Source: an uncultured Oscillibacter sp. (GTDB lineage Bacteria > Bacillota > Clostridia > Oscillospirales > Oscillospiraceae). Taken from it: a stretch of DNA of 64,000 nt. Each line of letters opens with the position of its first letter. Positions within the stretch are counted from its first letter, which is position 1. The notes under the pieces were generated by a model. That model had not been told where the DNA came from and made no database searches. It saw only the letters and a program-made list of their open reading frames with translations. The translations under genes were made by a program, and so were the position numbers. Shown piece by piece: positions 41,962 through 50,284 of this stretch. The stretch covers positions 1 to 64,000 of the forward strand of contig CAJTMG010000011.1 of the NCBI GenBank assembly GCA_910577405.1. Direction: 5' to 3'.

Positions 41962-42450
41962 TTATCGGATAACGTCCAGTTTTTCAAGGATTTCCTCTTC
42001 TTTTGCGCGCATCTGGGCTTTCTGAGGGCCTTCGTCAAGGTGATCGTAGCCAAGGAGATGGAGGACGGAATGAACCGTCAGATAAGCGAGTTCGCGCCGG
42101 TTGGAATGTCCGTATTCCTTGGCTTGAGCGGCGGCGCGTTCCAGGGAAACGACCATATCGCCCAAGGGGACCAGGCCGGAACCGGGGTCGGCGTCGGCGG
42201 GTTCCGGGAGGGCGCCGGGCCGGAGGTCGAAGGCCGGGAAGCTGAGCACGTCGGTAGGCCGGTCAATCCCCCGCTGTTCCCGGTTCAGTTCATGGATACG
42301 CGCGTCATTGGTCAGGAGCACGTCGACCTCACAGGGGAAGTCCACGCCCTCCGCGGCCAGCGCTGTACGAATGACTTTCCGGACAAAGGCCTTCCGTTCA
42401 TCGCCGACGCCGGGAATATCCGCGGTCACAGGAATATAATGGCGTTTCAT
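41962..42450 (-). CDS. ybeY: Endoribonuclease YbeY (rRNA maturation factor)
   Basis: A 162-residue zinc metalloprotein for 16S rRNA 3'-end maturation and ribosome quality control. The metal site HSVLHLLGYDH is intact, as is DRPTDVLSFP. The start ATG 42448-42450 overlaps the phoH stop codon (ATGA), so translation is coupled. In B. subtilis a pgpH (yqfF) gene lies between phoH and ybeY; here they are directly joined. Confidence 0.94.
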   Translation of the reverse strand: MKRHYIPVTADIPGVGDERKAFVRKVIRTALAAEGVDFPCEVDVLLTNDARIHELNREQRGIDRPTDVLSFPAFDLRPGALPEPADADPGSGLVPLGDMVVSLERAAAQAKEYGHSNRRELAYLTVHSVLHLLGYDHLDEGPQKAQMRAKEEEILEKLDVIR

Positions 42451-43412
42451 TTCCGCTTGTCCCTCCGTTTCTCGTAATCCTCATAAGCCTGCACAATCCG
42501 CTGGACCATCACATGACGCACCACGTCGGAATTTGTCAGCTCGCAGATCCCCACGCCCTCCACATACCGCAGGACCCGCATCGCCTCTTTCAGACCGGAG
42601 GTCTTGCCGTCCGGGAGGTCGATCTGTGTCGCGTCGCCTGTGATGACGATTTTGGAGCCGAAGCCCAACCGGGTCAGGAACATTTTCATCTGTTCCCGGC
42701 TGGTATTCTGTGCCTCGTCCAGGATAATGAAGCTGTCGTCAAGGGTTCGACCGCGCATATAGGCCAGGGGCGCCACCTCAATATTTCCGCGTTCCAGGTA
42801 TTTCTGATAAGTTTCCGCGCCCAGCATATCGAAGAGGGCGTCGTAGAGGGGCCGGAGGTAGGGGTCGACCTTGGACTGCAAATCCCCCGGCAGGAAGCCC
42901 AGGCGTTCACCGGCTTCCACGGCGGGCCGGGTCAGGATAATCCGGTTCACCTGCTTATTCCGGAAGGCCATGACCGCAGCGGCAACGGCAAGGTAAGTCT
43001 TACCGGTACCGGCAGGCCCTACGCCGATGGTAACGGTATTTTTGAGGACGGAAGCAATATAATCCTTCTGTCCCACGGTTTTGGGTTTGATCGGGCGGCC
43101 TTTGGCGGAGATACAGAGCACGTCGCCGGTAAGCTCCGCGATTTTCTCTTCCTTTCCGGCTCTGACCATACTGATGACGTAACGGACATTCTGTTCATTG
43201 AGGACTTCGCCGCTGGAAGAGAGGGTCAGAAGGGCTTGAATAGACTTGCAGGCAAGGGAGACGTTTTCCTCGCCGCCCTCCACCCGCAGTTCGCCCTCCC
43301 GATTGACGACGGTGACTTCAAATTCGTGTTCCAGGAGACGGATATTTTCGTCAAAGGAGCCGAAAAGATTAACAACCTGTTCCAGGCGTTCGATGCTGAT
43401 TCTCTGTTCCAA
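42447..43412 (-). CDS. phoH: PhoH family ATPase
   Basis: A 321-residue protein with an N-terminal KH-like RNA-binding region (1-105) and a PhoH P-loop ATPase domain with GVGPAGTGKTYLAVAAAV, ILTRPAVEAGERLGFLPG, FIILDEAQNTSREQMKMFLT and IVITGDATQIDLP. It is thought to act in RNA metabolism with YbeY, its neighbour. The start is TTG 43410-43412 with GGAGTG upstream; no closer ATG preserves the N-terminal domain. Confidence 0.92.
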   Translation of the reverse strand: MEQRISIERLEQVVNLFGSFDENIRLLEHEFEVTVVNREGELRVEGGEENVSLACKSIQALLTLSSSGEVLNEQNVRYVISMVRAGKEEKIAELTGDVLCISAKGRPIKPKTVGQKDYIASVLKNTVTIGVGPAGTGKTYLAVAAAVMAFRNKQVNRIILTRPAVEAGERLGFLPGDLQSKVDPYLRPLYDALFDMLGAETYQKYLERGNIEVAPLAYMRGRTLDDSFIILDEAQNTSREQMKMFLTRLGFGSKIVITGDATQIDLPDGKTSGLKEAMRVLRYVEGVGICELTNSDVVRHVMVQRIVQAYEDYEKRRDKRK

Positions 43413-43526
43413 AAAAGTTCACTCCAGTTTCATTCCGGGCCGTAAGGTTCCGGATTCTTTCGTATAATAGGGTACGCGGTTTTCCTCCAGCACGCCGCAG
43501 AAAGGAGAAGAAAATGTTTCTGAGTT

Positions 43527-44732
43527 TCACCCTGTGTTTTCGTTTTCGGAGCTTTCGGTATAGATGGGAGTAGAGACGCCGATTTCCTCCTGACATTCCG
43601 CGGAAAGGGTAACCAGGAGCAGGTCACCTTTCTGGCGGGAGGAACACAGGACGGAATTCACAACGCCGTAGGGGTCCACCATACTGTGCAGCTGCCGGGT
43701 CAGGAGGTCCTCAGCGGTTTTCTCTGCCTGTTCCGCGGTACGCTGTGCCGGGACGCGCTCATAAAATCGCCAGGTTTCCTGTACCAGGGTCACAGGCAGA
43801 GGCACGCCGAAAAAGGACAAAGGGTATCTGCTGGTTATTTTATCATATTCTGCCCCTTCAATGCTACTGTTTGAGAAGAATTTTATGCGCCGTCCGCCAA
43901 AAATAACAGAAAACGCGTTTTTCTCCTTGAAATACTGCTTTTCGTATACTGTCAGAGGCATAGAAGCGGTAAGACGGTACCAAGTCCGGGCCTCGACCCT
44001 CCCCATACCGGCCAGAACCCGCGCGCCGTAGGTCCCTGTATCCTCCACGCCGGAAATAAGGAGCTGCCCCTTGGTGACGGCGGACCCCTGCATGACCTCC
44101 GCCACGCCGCCGATGGTCTGAACGTTCAGCACCAATCCCGCCCGCCGCGCCGTAAGGTTGGAAGGTTCCCGTTTATCGAGAAGCACCGGCGCGGGGACAC
44201 GTTCCCGAACCTCCACGTTGGCGCGGCATCCGTAGACGCTGACGGTGATCCAGCTCAATTCCGGAAGGTCCAGCAGCACATGATTCCGCAGGCTTTCATT
44301 TTCCAGGGCCATCCCGAAGGTGCCCAGCCCCACGCCGTTTTTCTCCAAGGCCCGCAGGATTTTTTCCGTCGGCACGTTCACATTGCCCTCCACGGAGAAA
44401 TCCCAGATAAAGAAGGAGCCCAAAAACAGGCCCAGGACGCAGGCCACCAGTCCAAAGGCCAGGATCTGCCGGTGCCGGAAGCGGAGCAGGAAGTACGGCA
44501 CGCCCTCCAGCCGCAGAATGGAGAGTGTGCAGTCCAGATTCCCGGCGTTCTGGCGGAGGATTTTCCAGTCCTTGCGGGAGAGGCGGCAGGAGAAAGCGGT
44601 GGGGGATTCCCATTGGAGGTCCCAGAAAGCCAAATCCCTTGCGCCGCAGAGGTTCAGTACCCGTTCCGGGAAGGCGCATTCCACCCGGATACGCACCTGA
44701 CCCCGTGCGCGGTTAATGAAGCCCATCAGCAT
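43527..44732 (-). CDS. yqfD: Sporulation protein YqfD
   Basis: A 401-residue membrane-anchored protein of the YqfD family, made under sporulation control in Bacillus. There is an N-terminal cytoplasmic part (MLMGFINRARGQVRIRVECA), a transmembrane segment near residues 85-110 (FGLVACVLGLFLGSFFIW) and a long extracytoplasmic part with SVYGCRANVEVRER and GGVAEVMQGSAVTKGQLLISG. ATG 44730-44732 has GGAGG 7 bases upstream; a GTG further upstream at 44748-44750 is less likely. It overlaps yqfC by seven bases. Confidence 0.9.
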   Translation of the reverse strand: MLMGFINRARGQVRIRVECAFPERVLNLCGARDLAFWDLQWESPTAFSCRLSRKDWKILRQNAGNLDCTLSILRLEGVPYFLLRFRHRQILAFGLVACVLGLFLGSFFIWDFSVEGNVNVPTEKILRALEKNGVGLGTFGMALENESLRNHVLLDLPELSWITVSVYGCRANVEVRERVPAPVLLDKREPSNLTARRAGLVLNVQTIGGVAEVMQGSAVTKGQLLISGVEDTGTYGARVLAGMGRVEARTWYRLTASMPLTVYEKQYFKEKNAFSVIFGGRRIKFFSNSSIEGAEYDKITSRYPLSFFGVPLPVTLVQETWRFYERVPAQRTAEQAEKTAEDLLTRQLHSMVDPYGVVNSVLCSSRQKGDLLLVTLSAECQEEIGVSTPIYTESSENENTG

Positions 44733-45022
44733 GACGGCGCCTCCACCCACTCCACGCCGTCGATCTGACCGCCGATACGCAGCTCTTCCGCGGTCATGGC
44801 CATCAGGGTCAGCTTCCGGCCCCGGACACGGAGGACCCCGGCTGGTGTATTGGCGTCAATCTGCGTTTCACTGTAGGACAGCAGTCCAGTATGCCGTTCC
44901 AGATAGAGCTGCCGTCCGCCTACCATTTCCAGCCTGGGCAGGCCCGCAATGATATCCGCCGGCAGGTCGAACAGTTCCGCCACGGAACCCAGCATACCGC
45001 CATCCCTTCGATTTCGTTCCAT
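44726..45022 (-). CDS. yqfC: Sporulation protein YqfC
   Basis: A 98-residue soluble protein of the YqfC family (LFDLPADIIAGLPRLEMVGG, then LERHTGLLSYS and LTLMAMTAEELRIGGQI). The start ATG 45020-45022 has GAGGTG upstream; the longer reading frame overlaps the divergent ylbJ gene. It is the first gene of a minus-strand block yqfC-yqfD-phoH-ybeY. The presence of YqfC and YqfD is a sign of endospore-forming ancestry. Confidence 0.88.
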   Translation of the reverse strand: MERNRRDGGMLGSVAELFDLPADIIAGLPRLEMVGGRQLYLERHTGLLSYSETQIDANTPAGVLRVRGRKLTLMAMTAEELRIGGQIDGVEWVEAPSC

Positions 45023-45124
45023 AGTCTTCACCTCAAACAAGCTATATGCGGCAGGGCGGAAAATTTTGCCTGTCCGATTCATGTCCCTGTTATTTGGCGC
45101 ATAGGGATGAATGGGGTGATATGG

Positions 45125-46030
45125 ATGAAACATCGGGGCGATCTATGCCTGATTCTCTGCGGCGTGCTGGTATGGTTTCTTGCGGATGCGGTACGGGTCC
45201 GGGCGGCGGCGGCGGAAGCGTTGGTATTTTGCGGGTCTGCGGTCATACCGGCATTGTTTCCGTTTCTGGCGGTGTCGGGACTGCTGATCTCGCTGGGCTT
45301 CGGGGAGTGGCTGGGTCCCCGGCTGGCAGGTCTGATGGCGCTGTACGATTTACCAGGGTCGGCAGGCTCGGCGCTGGTTCTGGGGCTGGCGGGGGGCTAT
45401 CCGGTAGGGGCCAGGACTGCGGCGGACCTGTACCGTAAGGGCGCGCTGACAAGGGATGAGGCGGAACGTCTTTTGGGCTTCTGCAATAATTCCAACCCGG
45501 TGTTTCTGATCAGCGTGCTGGGAGCCGGGGTGTTCGGCAGTCTCCGCGTTGGCGTGTACCTCTGGCTGATTCATATTCTTTCCGCGCTTTTGACGGGCTT
45601 CTTCTTCCGGGGCCGGCGCGCTGTTCATCGGGCAGTACCGAAGACCCTGCCGTCCAAGGGCTTCGCCGCCGCGTTTGTGGAGGCCGTCGGGAACGCGGGA
45701 AACTCTATGGTGTCAATCTGCGCTTTTGTCGTCCTGTTCTACGTGCTGGCCAGCCCCCTCGCCGCCCTCGGATGGCCTGCCGCTGCCCTGACCGGCTTCC
45801 TGGAGCTGTTCTCCCTCACGCCCCTGCTGTCCCCTGACCGCGCCGGGTTCCTGCTGGCCGCCGTCTGCTCGTCCTTCGGAGGCTTGTCCATCCTCTGCCA
45901 GACCGCCGCCGCCCTGGACAGCTCCGGCCTCTCCCTCAAGCCCTGTATCCTTGGGAAATGCTTGCAGGCCACTTTCGCCGCCGTTCTCTGCGGGATGCTC
46001 TTTCTTGCGGACGCTTTCCTGATTCCGTAA
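45125..46030 (+). CDS. ylbJ: Sporulation integral membrane protein YlbJ-like
   Basis: A 301-residue polytopic membrane protein with about eight hydrophobic segments. The motif GLAGGYPVGARTAADLYRKG and DEAERLLGFCNNSNPVFLIS are characteristic of YlbJ, a Gate-domain protein needed for spore cortex formation in Bacillus. It is shorter than the about 400-residue B. subtilis protein. I start at ATG 45125 with GGGGTG upstream; an ATG at 45107 is less well placed. It is divergent from yqfC. Confidence 0.82.
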   Translation: MKHRGDLCLILCGVLVWFLADAVRVRAAAAEALVFCGSAVIPALFPFLAVSGLLISLGFGEWLGPRLAGLMALYDLPGSAGSALVLGLAGGYPVGARTAADLYRKGALTRDEAERLLGFCNNSNPVFLISVLGAGVFGSLRVGVYLWLIHILSALLTGFFFRGRRAVHRAVPKTLPSKGFAAAFVEAVGNAGNSMVSICAFVVLFYVLASPLAALGWPAAALTGFLELFSLTPLLSPDRAGFLLAAVCSSFGGLSILCQTAAALDSSGLSLKPCILGKCLQATFAAVLCGMLFLADAFLIP

Positions 46031-46131
46031 ATCATACAGGGTCAAACAGAATGTCCAGAGCTGAATATGACAGAATGGGCCCGCCGCTTATCAGTTCACA
46101 AAAAGACGGAGATTTTTATCGAAACAGACGC

Positions 46132-46160
46132 TTGACCTCTGCAAAAATTCGTTTTATAAT
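46132..46160 (+). promoter_or_regulatory. Promoter of the SUKH gene
   Basis: TTGACC (46132-46137), 17 bases, TATAAT (46155-46160), 45 bases before the start. Confidence 0.7.
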
Positions 46161-46205
46161 AGGCCTTACAGAAGAACAAACCCATCTGGAAGGAGACGGA
46201 AACAA

Positions 46206-46889
46206 ATGACAACCGCAAAAAACTATCTGGATATCCTGCGGGAGCGGGAACCGCAGCTTTGGCCGGGCGTGCCGGAGGCCTCAGCGCTTACAGAAGCGGA
46301 TCTGCTGGAAATCGAAGCAGGTCTGGGGTATCGTCTGCCGGAGCCCTACCGCGAATTCCTGACGTGCTATAAAATGCCCCGGGATTTGACGGTTTTGGTC
46401 TCCTTCTGCGGCGATTCCTACGCGAACTCCTGGGACAGCACCTATTCCCGGGAAGAAAACGGCTATGTGCCCCGTCCGGAATCTGATATCGGACCCACAG
46501 CAGAATTCGAATGGCACAATATTCCAGGCGATACGGGCGCGGCGTTTCTGGAGGCCCTCAAGCGCGAACAGACGGCCGAAGAAGACTGCCCCTGTTTTCT
46601 GGAAGCGGGCTTTATACAGCTCGGCGAGGTTTTCGGCTACCTGACCTTTCTGGACCTTGTGAACGGCGGCGTGGTTACCATTCACGAGGAGGGCGTGTAT
46701 GATATGCTTTCCGAGGGCGTGCAGGCGGACAGCAGAGAGGAAGTCCGGCGTTATATGGAATCATACCGGCTGTACATCTGCAAGAATTTCAGTGATTTCC
46801 TCCGGCTTCTCTGCACCGGCGACTACCTGGACGAGAACGAAGCCCGCTTCCCCTCCCCGGAAGAACTGGAGCAGTATTATCTGGATTAA
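46206..46889 (+). CDS. SMI1/KNR4 (SUKH) family protein
   Basis: A 227-residue soluble protein. The N-terminal part ALTEADLLEIEAGLGYRLPE followed by PYREFLTCYK is the SUKH opening helix pattern, and FGYLTFLDLVNGGVVTIHEE falls in the expected strand region. Many SUKH proteins are immunity proteins for polymorphic toxins, but no toxin gene lies beside it here; the neighbours are ylbJ and an XRE regulator. It is monocistronic with a good promoter and a terminator at 46907-46949. Its function is therefore open. Confidence 0.75.
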   Translation: MTTAKNYLDILREREPQLWPGVPEASALTEADLLEIEAGLGYRLPEPYREFLTCYKMPRDLTVLVSFCGDSYANSWDSTYSREENGYVPRPESDIGPTAEFEWHNIPGDTGAAFLEALKREQTAEEDCPCFLEAGFIQLGEVFGYLTFLDLVNGGVVTIHEEGVYDMLSEGVQADSREEVRRYMESYRLYICKNFSDFLRLLCTGDYLDENEARFPSPEELEQYYLD

Positions 46890-46906
46890 CTCAGCTATTT
46901 TCCATA

Positions 46907-46949
46907 AAAACAGCTCTTTGGAGAACTCCGGAGGGCTGTTTTCTTTTTC
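46907..46949 (+). terminator. Terminator of the SUKH gene
   Basis: AAAACAGC (46907-46914) pairs with GCTGTTTT (46935-46942), with a second inner stem, followed by CTTTTTC. Confidence 0.75.
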
Positions 46950-47005
46950 CGCTGGTTTTTTCGCCGGGGTTTTTCGGAATATTTTCAGGCGGGGCAAAAA
47001 AACTC

Positions 47006-47079
47006 TTGACAAGGAAAGTTGTCAGTGCTATACTGCGAATTGACAAGGAAAGTTGTCATTTTGACAAGGAAAGCTGTCA
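47006..47079 (+). promoter_or_regulatory. xre promoter with three palindromic operators
   Basis: Three copies of an 18-base dyad TGACAA-N6-TTGTCA occur at 47007-47024, 47041-47058 and 47062-47079 (the last has CTGTCA). The first overlaps the -35 TTGACA (47006-47011), with TATACT 17 bases on (47029-47034). The third ends 18 bases before the regulator start. This is a classic layout for autorepression by the downstream XRE protein. Confidence 0.8.
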
Positions 47080-47096
47080 GGAGAGGAGGCGGTCAA

Positions 47097-47321
47097 ATGC
47101 CGTTATACAACCGGTTGAAGGAGCATCGGGCGCGTCTGGGGGTCAATCAGCAGGAGTTGGGACGGCTGGCAGGGGTATCGCGGCAGACCATCAGCCAGAT
47201 TGAACGCGGGGACTATTCGCCGTCGGTGACGCTGGCGCTGAAGCTGGCGGCCATCTGCTGTGTGCGGGTGGAGGATATTTTTACTTATCAGGAGGACAAA
47301 AACGATGAAAGAGCAGAGTGA
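47097..47321 (+). CDS. XRE family helix-turn-helix regulator
   Basis: A 74-residue DNA-binding protein consisting almost entirely of a Cro/CI-type helix-turn-helix (VNQQELGRLAGVSRQTISQI, then ERGDYSPSVTLALKLA). The start is ATG 47097 with GGAGGCGG upstream. Three symmetrical operators precede it, so it probably represses its own operon. It overlaps the next gene by 17 bases, giving a two-gene operon with a DUF3169-type membrane protein, a pairing common in Firmicutes. Confidence 0.9.
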   Translation: MPLYNRLKEHRARLGVNQQELGRLAGVSRQTISQIERGDYSPSVTLALKLAAICCVRVEDIFTYQEDKNDERAE

Positions 47322-48063
47322 AAACCGGCGGGCGCTGCCGAAATTTTTCCTGACCATGCTGGGGTCCCTGTTGGTGGGCGGCGCGGCAGGCTTAGCGATC
47401 GGCATGGGGCACATATTCGGGGTGGATCTGTCAGACGCGGCGGTATGGCTGGACGGCGCTGTTTATTCCGCAACGTCCTGGGCGATCCCGGTGACGTCTG
47501 TGCTGACGCTTGGCGGGGCGTTCTGGCTGTACCGTCGGGCGCGGCAGAAGGTCTCGGGCTGGGACGGCGGCGACGAAAACGATGCGTCAGAGGAAGCAGA
47601 GCGTCTTTTGAGCTGGTCCATGCTGCTGAGCGCGGTACAGCTTCTGATCAACCTCTTCTTTATGGCGGCGGTGGCGGTCTACTATATGGAGAAAAACGGC
47701 CTGCCCATTGTTGCGGAATTCATTGTCTCCTGCGGCCTGGTGATTTTCGCCCAGCAGAAGGCGGTGGACCTGACAAGGAAGATGAATCCAGAGAAGCGGG
47801 GCAGCGTCTATGACTCGAAGTTTCAGAAAAAGTGGCTGGAGAGCTGCGACGAGTCGGAACAGCGGCAGATTGGTCAGGCGTGCTACCGGGCCTATATGGT
47901 GACCACCCGGGTCTGCATCGGGGTCTGGATGGCGCTGGTGCTGCTGAGCATGGTTTACCGGATCAGTCTTCTTTCGGTGTTCGTGCTGCTCCTGGTGTGG
48001 GGGACAATGCAGACCGTCTACACGCTGGAGTGCATCCGGCTTTCCAGGAAGAGCGGCGAATAA
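47305..48063 (+). CDS. DUF3169-like membrane protein
   Basis: A 252-residue membrane protein with six hydrophobic segments (around residues 15-35, 50-75, 105-125, 130-150, 195-215 and 217-240) and soluble loops including NPEKRGSVYDSKFQKKWLES, which is typical of the DUF3169 family. AGGAGG lies upstream of ATG 47305, inside the regulator gene. The family is usually encoded beside an XRE regulator. Its activity is unknown; possibilities include stress-responsive envelope functions. Confidence 0.8.
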   Translation: MKEQSENRRALPKFFLTMLGSLLVGGAAGLAIGMGHIFGVDLSDAAVWLDGAVYSATSWAIPVTSVLTLGGAFWLYRRARQKVSGWDGGDENDASEEAERLLSWSMLLSAVQLLINLFFMAAVAVYYMEKNGLPIVAEFIVSCGLVIFAQQKAVDLTRKMNPEKRGSVYDSKFQKKWLESCDESEQRQIGQACYRAYMVTTRVCIGVWMALVLLSMVYRISLLSVFVLLLVWGTMQTVYTLECIRLSRKSGE

Positions 48064-48324
48064 AGGCGTTCCGGAGGGCATGAAGGGGGACGGAACGGCA
48101 TAGAATACAGGGAAGGGCGGGCGGTTCTGGGGTCCGGCGGCGGAAAGACGAAAAAAAATTGCTCTTCCGCAGAAAAAAGAGGATCAGCTGAAAAATTCAA
48201 TTTTAGGCAGAATTCTAATGAAAAACTCCCGGAAATCTCATAATAAATTTACTAAAAACAGCGTATCTCACAAAAAAACGCAGTCAGGAACAGATGCTTT
48301 TGAAAATGTTTGTGAAATTATCCA
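48064..48324. other. Intergenic stretch before HPr
   Basis: About 260 bases, AT-rich after 48150, with no supported gene. A weak GCGGAA/TTCCGC hairpin lies near 48137-48172 but lacks a T run. Confidence 0.5.
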
Positions 48325-48353
48325 TTGACTGTGAGGGAAAAAGCGGTTATGAT
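48325..48353 (+). promoter_or_regulatory. ptsH promoter
   Basis: TTGACT (48325-48330), 17 bases, TATGAT (48348-48353), 62 bases before HPr. Confidence 0.65.
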
Positions 48354-48415
48354 AGATAATATCTTCAAGCTGCTGTTCATTCTGACTCGGCATAACAGAA
48401 AAGGAGAGCTGTATC

Positions 48416-48679
48416 ATGTATACACAGGAAATTACGGTTAATAACGAAGTGGGGTTGCATGCCCGGCCCGCCACCTTCTTCATCCAGAAGGCCAACGAGT
48501 TCAAGAGCGGCATCTGGGTAGAGAAGGAGGACCGCCGTGTGAACGCAAAGAGCCTCCTGGGTGTGCTGTCCCTGGGGATCGTCAAGGGCACCACCATTAC
48601 CCTGATCGCTGATGGCAGTGATGAGAAAGACGCCGTGGCCGCTCTGGTGGACCTGGTGAAGGATAATTTCGGCGAGTGA
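48416..48679 (+). CDS. ptsH: Phosphocarrier protein HPr
   Basis: An 87-residue phosphotransferase-system carrier. His15, phosphorylated by enzyme I, lies in GLHARPA, and the regulatory Ser46, target of HPr kinase, lies in NAKSLLGVLSLGI. Having both argues for HPr rather than Crh. It carries sugar-uptake phosphate and, when Ser-phosphorylated, is the CcpA co-repressor in Firmicutes. It stands alone with its own promoter and terminator; ptsI is not adjacent. Confidence 0.94.
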   Translation: MYTQEITVNNEVGLHARPATFFIQKANEFKSGIWVEKEDRRVNAKSLLGVLSLGIVKGTTITLIADGSDEKDAVAALVDLVKDNFGE

Positions 48680-48692
48680 TTCGCCCTGATAC

Positions 48693-48740
48693 CGACCCCC
48701 TGTGCGGCCCCGCTATCTGCTGCGGGGTCGTCTTTTTTAT
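48693..48740 (+). terminator. Terminator of ptsH
   Basis: CGACCCC (48693-48699) pairs with GGGGTCG (48724-48730), enclosing a GC-rich inner hairpin and followed by TCTTTTTTAT. Confidence 0.8.
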
Positions 48741-48817
48741 ACGGCACGCCGGATCTTCCGTTTTCTGTAAAACAAATCGACGAGCCGTGCCGCGGACCGT
48801 CATTGAGGGAAGGCAGT

Positions 48818-49333
48818 ATGAATATGATCCTTGAAACTGAACGATTATACCTGCGTGAGATGAATCAGGCTGATTTTGAGTCCTTGTGCAAAATCATGCA
48901 GGATCAAACAACGATGTACGCATATGAGGGGGCATTTCGTGACGATGAGGTCCAAGAATGGCTGGATAGACAAATTGCCCGCTATCAAAAATGGGGGTTC
49001 GGTTTATGGGCTGTCGTCTTGAAAGCATCCAATAAAATGATCGGGCAATGCGGGCTTACCATGCAGCCATGGAAAGAAACTGAGGTTCTTGAAATAGGTT
49101 ATCTTTTTGAACGGTCATACTGGCACAATGGATATGCCATCGAGTCGGCAGAGGCGTGCAAAAAGTATGCGTTTGAAACATTAAATGCGCCGGAAGTATG
49201 TTCTATTATCAGAGACACGAATATAGCGTCTCAAAATGTAGCCATAAGAAACGGAATGACAATGACAGATACTTGGATCAAACATTACAAAGGTGTAGAT
49301 ATGCCGCATTATCGTTATGTGATCTGCCGGTAA
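48818..49333 (+). CDS. GNAT family N-acetyltransferase (RimJ-like)
   Basis: A 171-residue acetyl-CoA-dependent acyltransferase. The N-terminus (ILETERLYLREMNQADFESL) and the segments LEIGYLFERSYWHNGYAIES and IRDTNIASQNVAIRNGM are typical of the RimJ/RimL-like Acetyltransf_3 group. GGAAGG precedes ATG 48818. From here to about 50.3 kb base composition falls clearly below the surroundings, suggesting acquisition from elsewhere. The substrate is not predictable. Confidence 0.88.
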   Translation: MNMILETERLYLREMNQADFESLCKIMQDQTTMYAYEGAFRDDEVQEWLDRQIARYQKWGFGLWAVVLKASNKMIGQCGLTMQPWKETEVLEIGYLFERSYWHNGYAIESAEACKKYAFETLNAPEVCSIIRDTNIASQNVAIRNGMTMTDTWIKHYKGVDMPHYRYVICR

Positions 49334-49421
49334 ATTCCAGTTTTCCTCCTGCCTTCCGCAAACCCAGAACCGAGATGCAGATATTTCGTCAATGCGGCAA
49401 ATCAGAAATCGGAGGGAACAC

Positions 49422-49463
49422 ATGGGACTTTGCATTCTGAAAGCCATTATGAAAAGCAAAGAG
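49422..49463 (+). repeat. Partial duplicate of a small membrane gene's 3' end
   Basis: These 42 bases match 50110-50151 at about 37 positions and encode MGLCILKAIMKSKE against MGLCILKAAAKSKE, the tail of the 83-residue protein at 49906-50157. It marks a decayed paralogue. Confidence 0.75.
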
Positions 49464-49550
49464 CTCTGGTCACAGTATGTTCGAACATCCCTTTTGTTCC
49501 ATATTCTTCCGTTTTTGCAGATCAAACAGGCGGAAATCCTACAGAAATAA

Positions 49551-49880
49551 TTCCTGACTTTTAAAAATCGCGCCAAGAAAGGTATCAAAAATGTTCTGCT
49601 TGGTTTGCTGATTGCAGAAGTAAGTATTGACCTCATGTGGGCGCGTATCTATTACCCCAACGAAACATATTTCAACTATGGCATTGGGGCAGTCTATGGT
49701 CTCCTTGTATGGATTTCTACTTTAGTGGTGACATTAGTTATGATTACTGCACAAAATAGAAAGGCTGTAAGGCAAGCCAATTCCAGTTTGTTGGACAGGC
49801 GCGTTCTTCAGACCAGAACAGCAGAACACCGGCCAGATTCCCAATTACATAAAATTGATGCAAAAGTCTTAAAAGCATAG
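49551..49880 (+). pseudogene. Remnant of a small membrane protein gene
   Basis: The open frame runs from a stop at 49548-49550 to TAG near 49880 and encodes a stretch with one clear membrane segment (YGIGAVYGLLVWISTLVVTL) after LLGLLIAEVSIDLMWARI. The coding-like part begins in frame before any ATG; the only starts are TTG 49605 without a good ribosome site and an internal ATG. I therefore read it as a gene whose 5' end is lost, next to the duplicate at 49422-49463. A short TTG-initiated 91-residue protein remains possible. Confidence 0.4.
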
Positions 49881-49905
49881 TAAAGCGAAAGAAAGAGGCA
49901 CAAAA

Positions 49906-50157
49906 ATGGATGGTTTTATTTTTATTCTTTTGATACTTCTTGCACTAACGGCTTGCCTGCTGTATGGCATGAAGGGAACAGGAAAGCGGGTTGTGTACCT
50001 GACTGCCGTTACTGCGACGCTGCTGGCATGGTGCGTCGGGCTGCTTCTGGACGCGTATATTGATTTTGGAATAGATTTGGCCTTTAGAATCCTCTTCCCG
50101 ATACTGGCCATGGGACTTTGCATTCTGAAAGCCGCAGCGAAAAGCAAAGAGGATTGA
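49906..50157 (+). CDS. Small two-helix membrane protein
   Basis: An 83-residue protein with two or three hydrophobic segments (FIFILLILLALTACLLYGM and YLTAVTATLLAWCVGLLLDA, then a third near ILFPILAMGLCIL) and a basic/acidic tail KAAAKSKED. AGAGG lies upstream of ATG 49906. No family was recognised. It lies in the lower-GC islet and has a decayed partial copy 690 bases upstream. Confidence 0.6.
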   Translation: MDGFIFILLILLALTACLLYGMKGTGKRVVYLTAVTATLLAWCVGLLLDAYIDFGIDLAFRILFPILAMGLCILKAAAKSKED

Positions 50158-50249
50158 TGCCATTCCATTTCTTCCATGCGCCGCGCCCAAAATTCCTTAA
50201 CCAGAAAGACAGAAATCCCGCAGAATCCATAGGAAACCGAACAAATTCT

Positions 50250-50284
50250 TAATTCCTAACTCCTAATTTCTAACTCCTAATTCC
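50250..50284 (+). repeat. 14-base tandem repeat, 2.5 copies
   Basis: Units TAATTCCTAACTCC (50250-50263), TAATTTCTAACTCC (50264-50277) and a partial TAATTCC lie just before uvrC. Confidence 0.8.

Noticed and set aside
48137..48172. GCGGAA/TTCCGC hairpin as terminator of the DUF3169 gene
   Set aside because: The stem is bulged and is followed by A and G rather than a T run.
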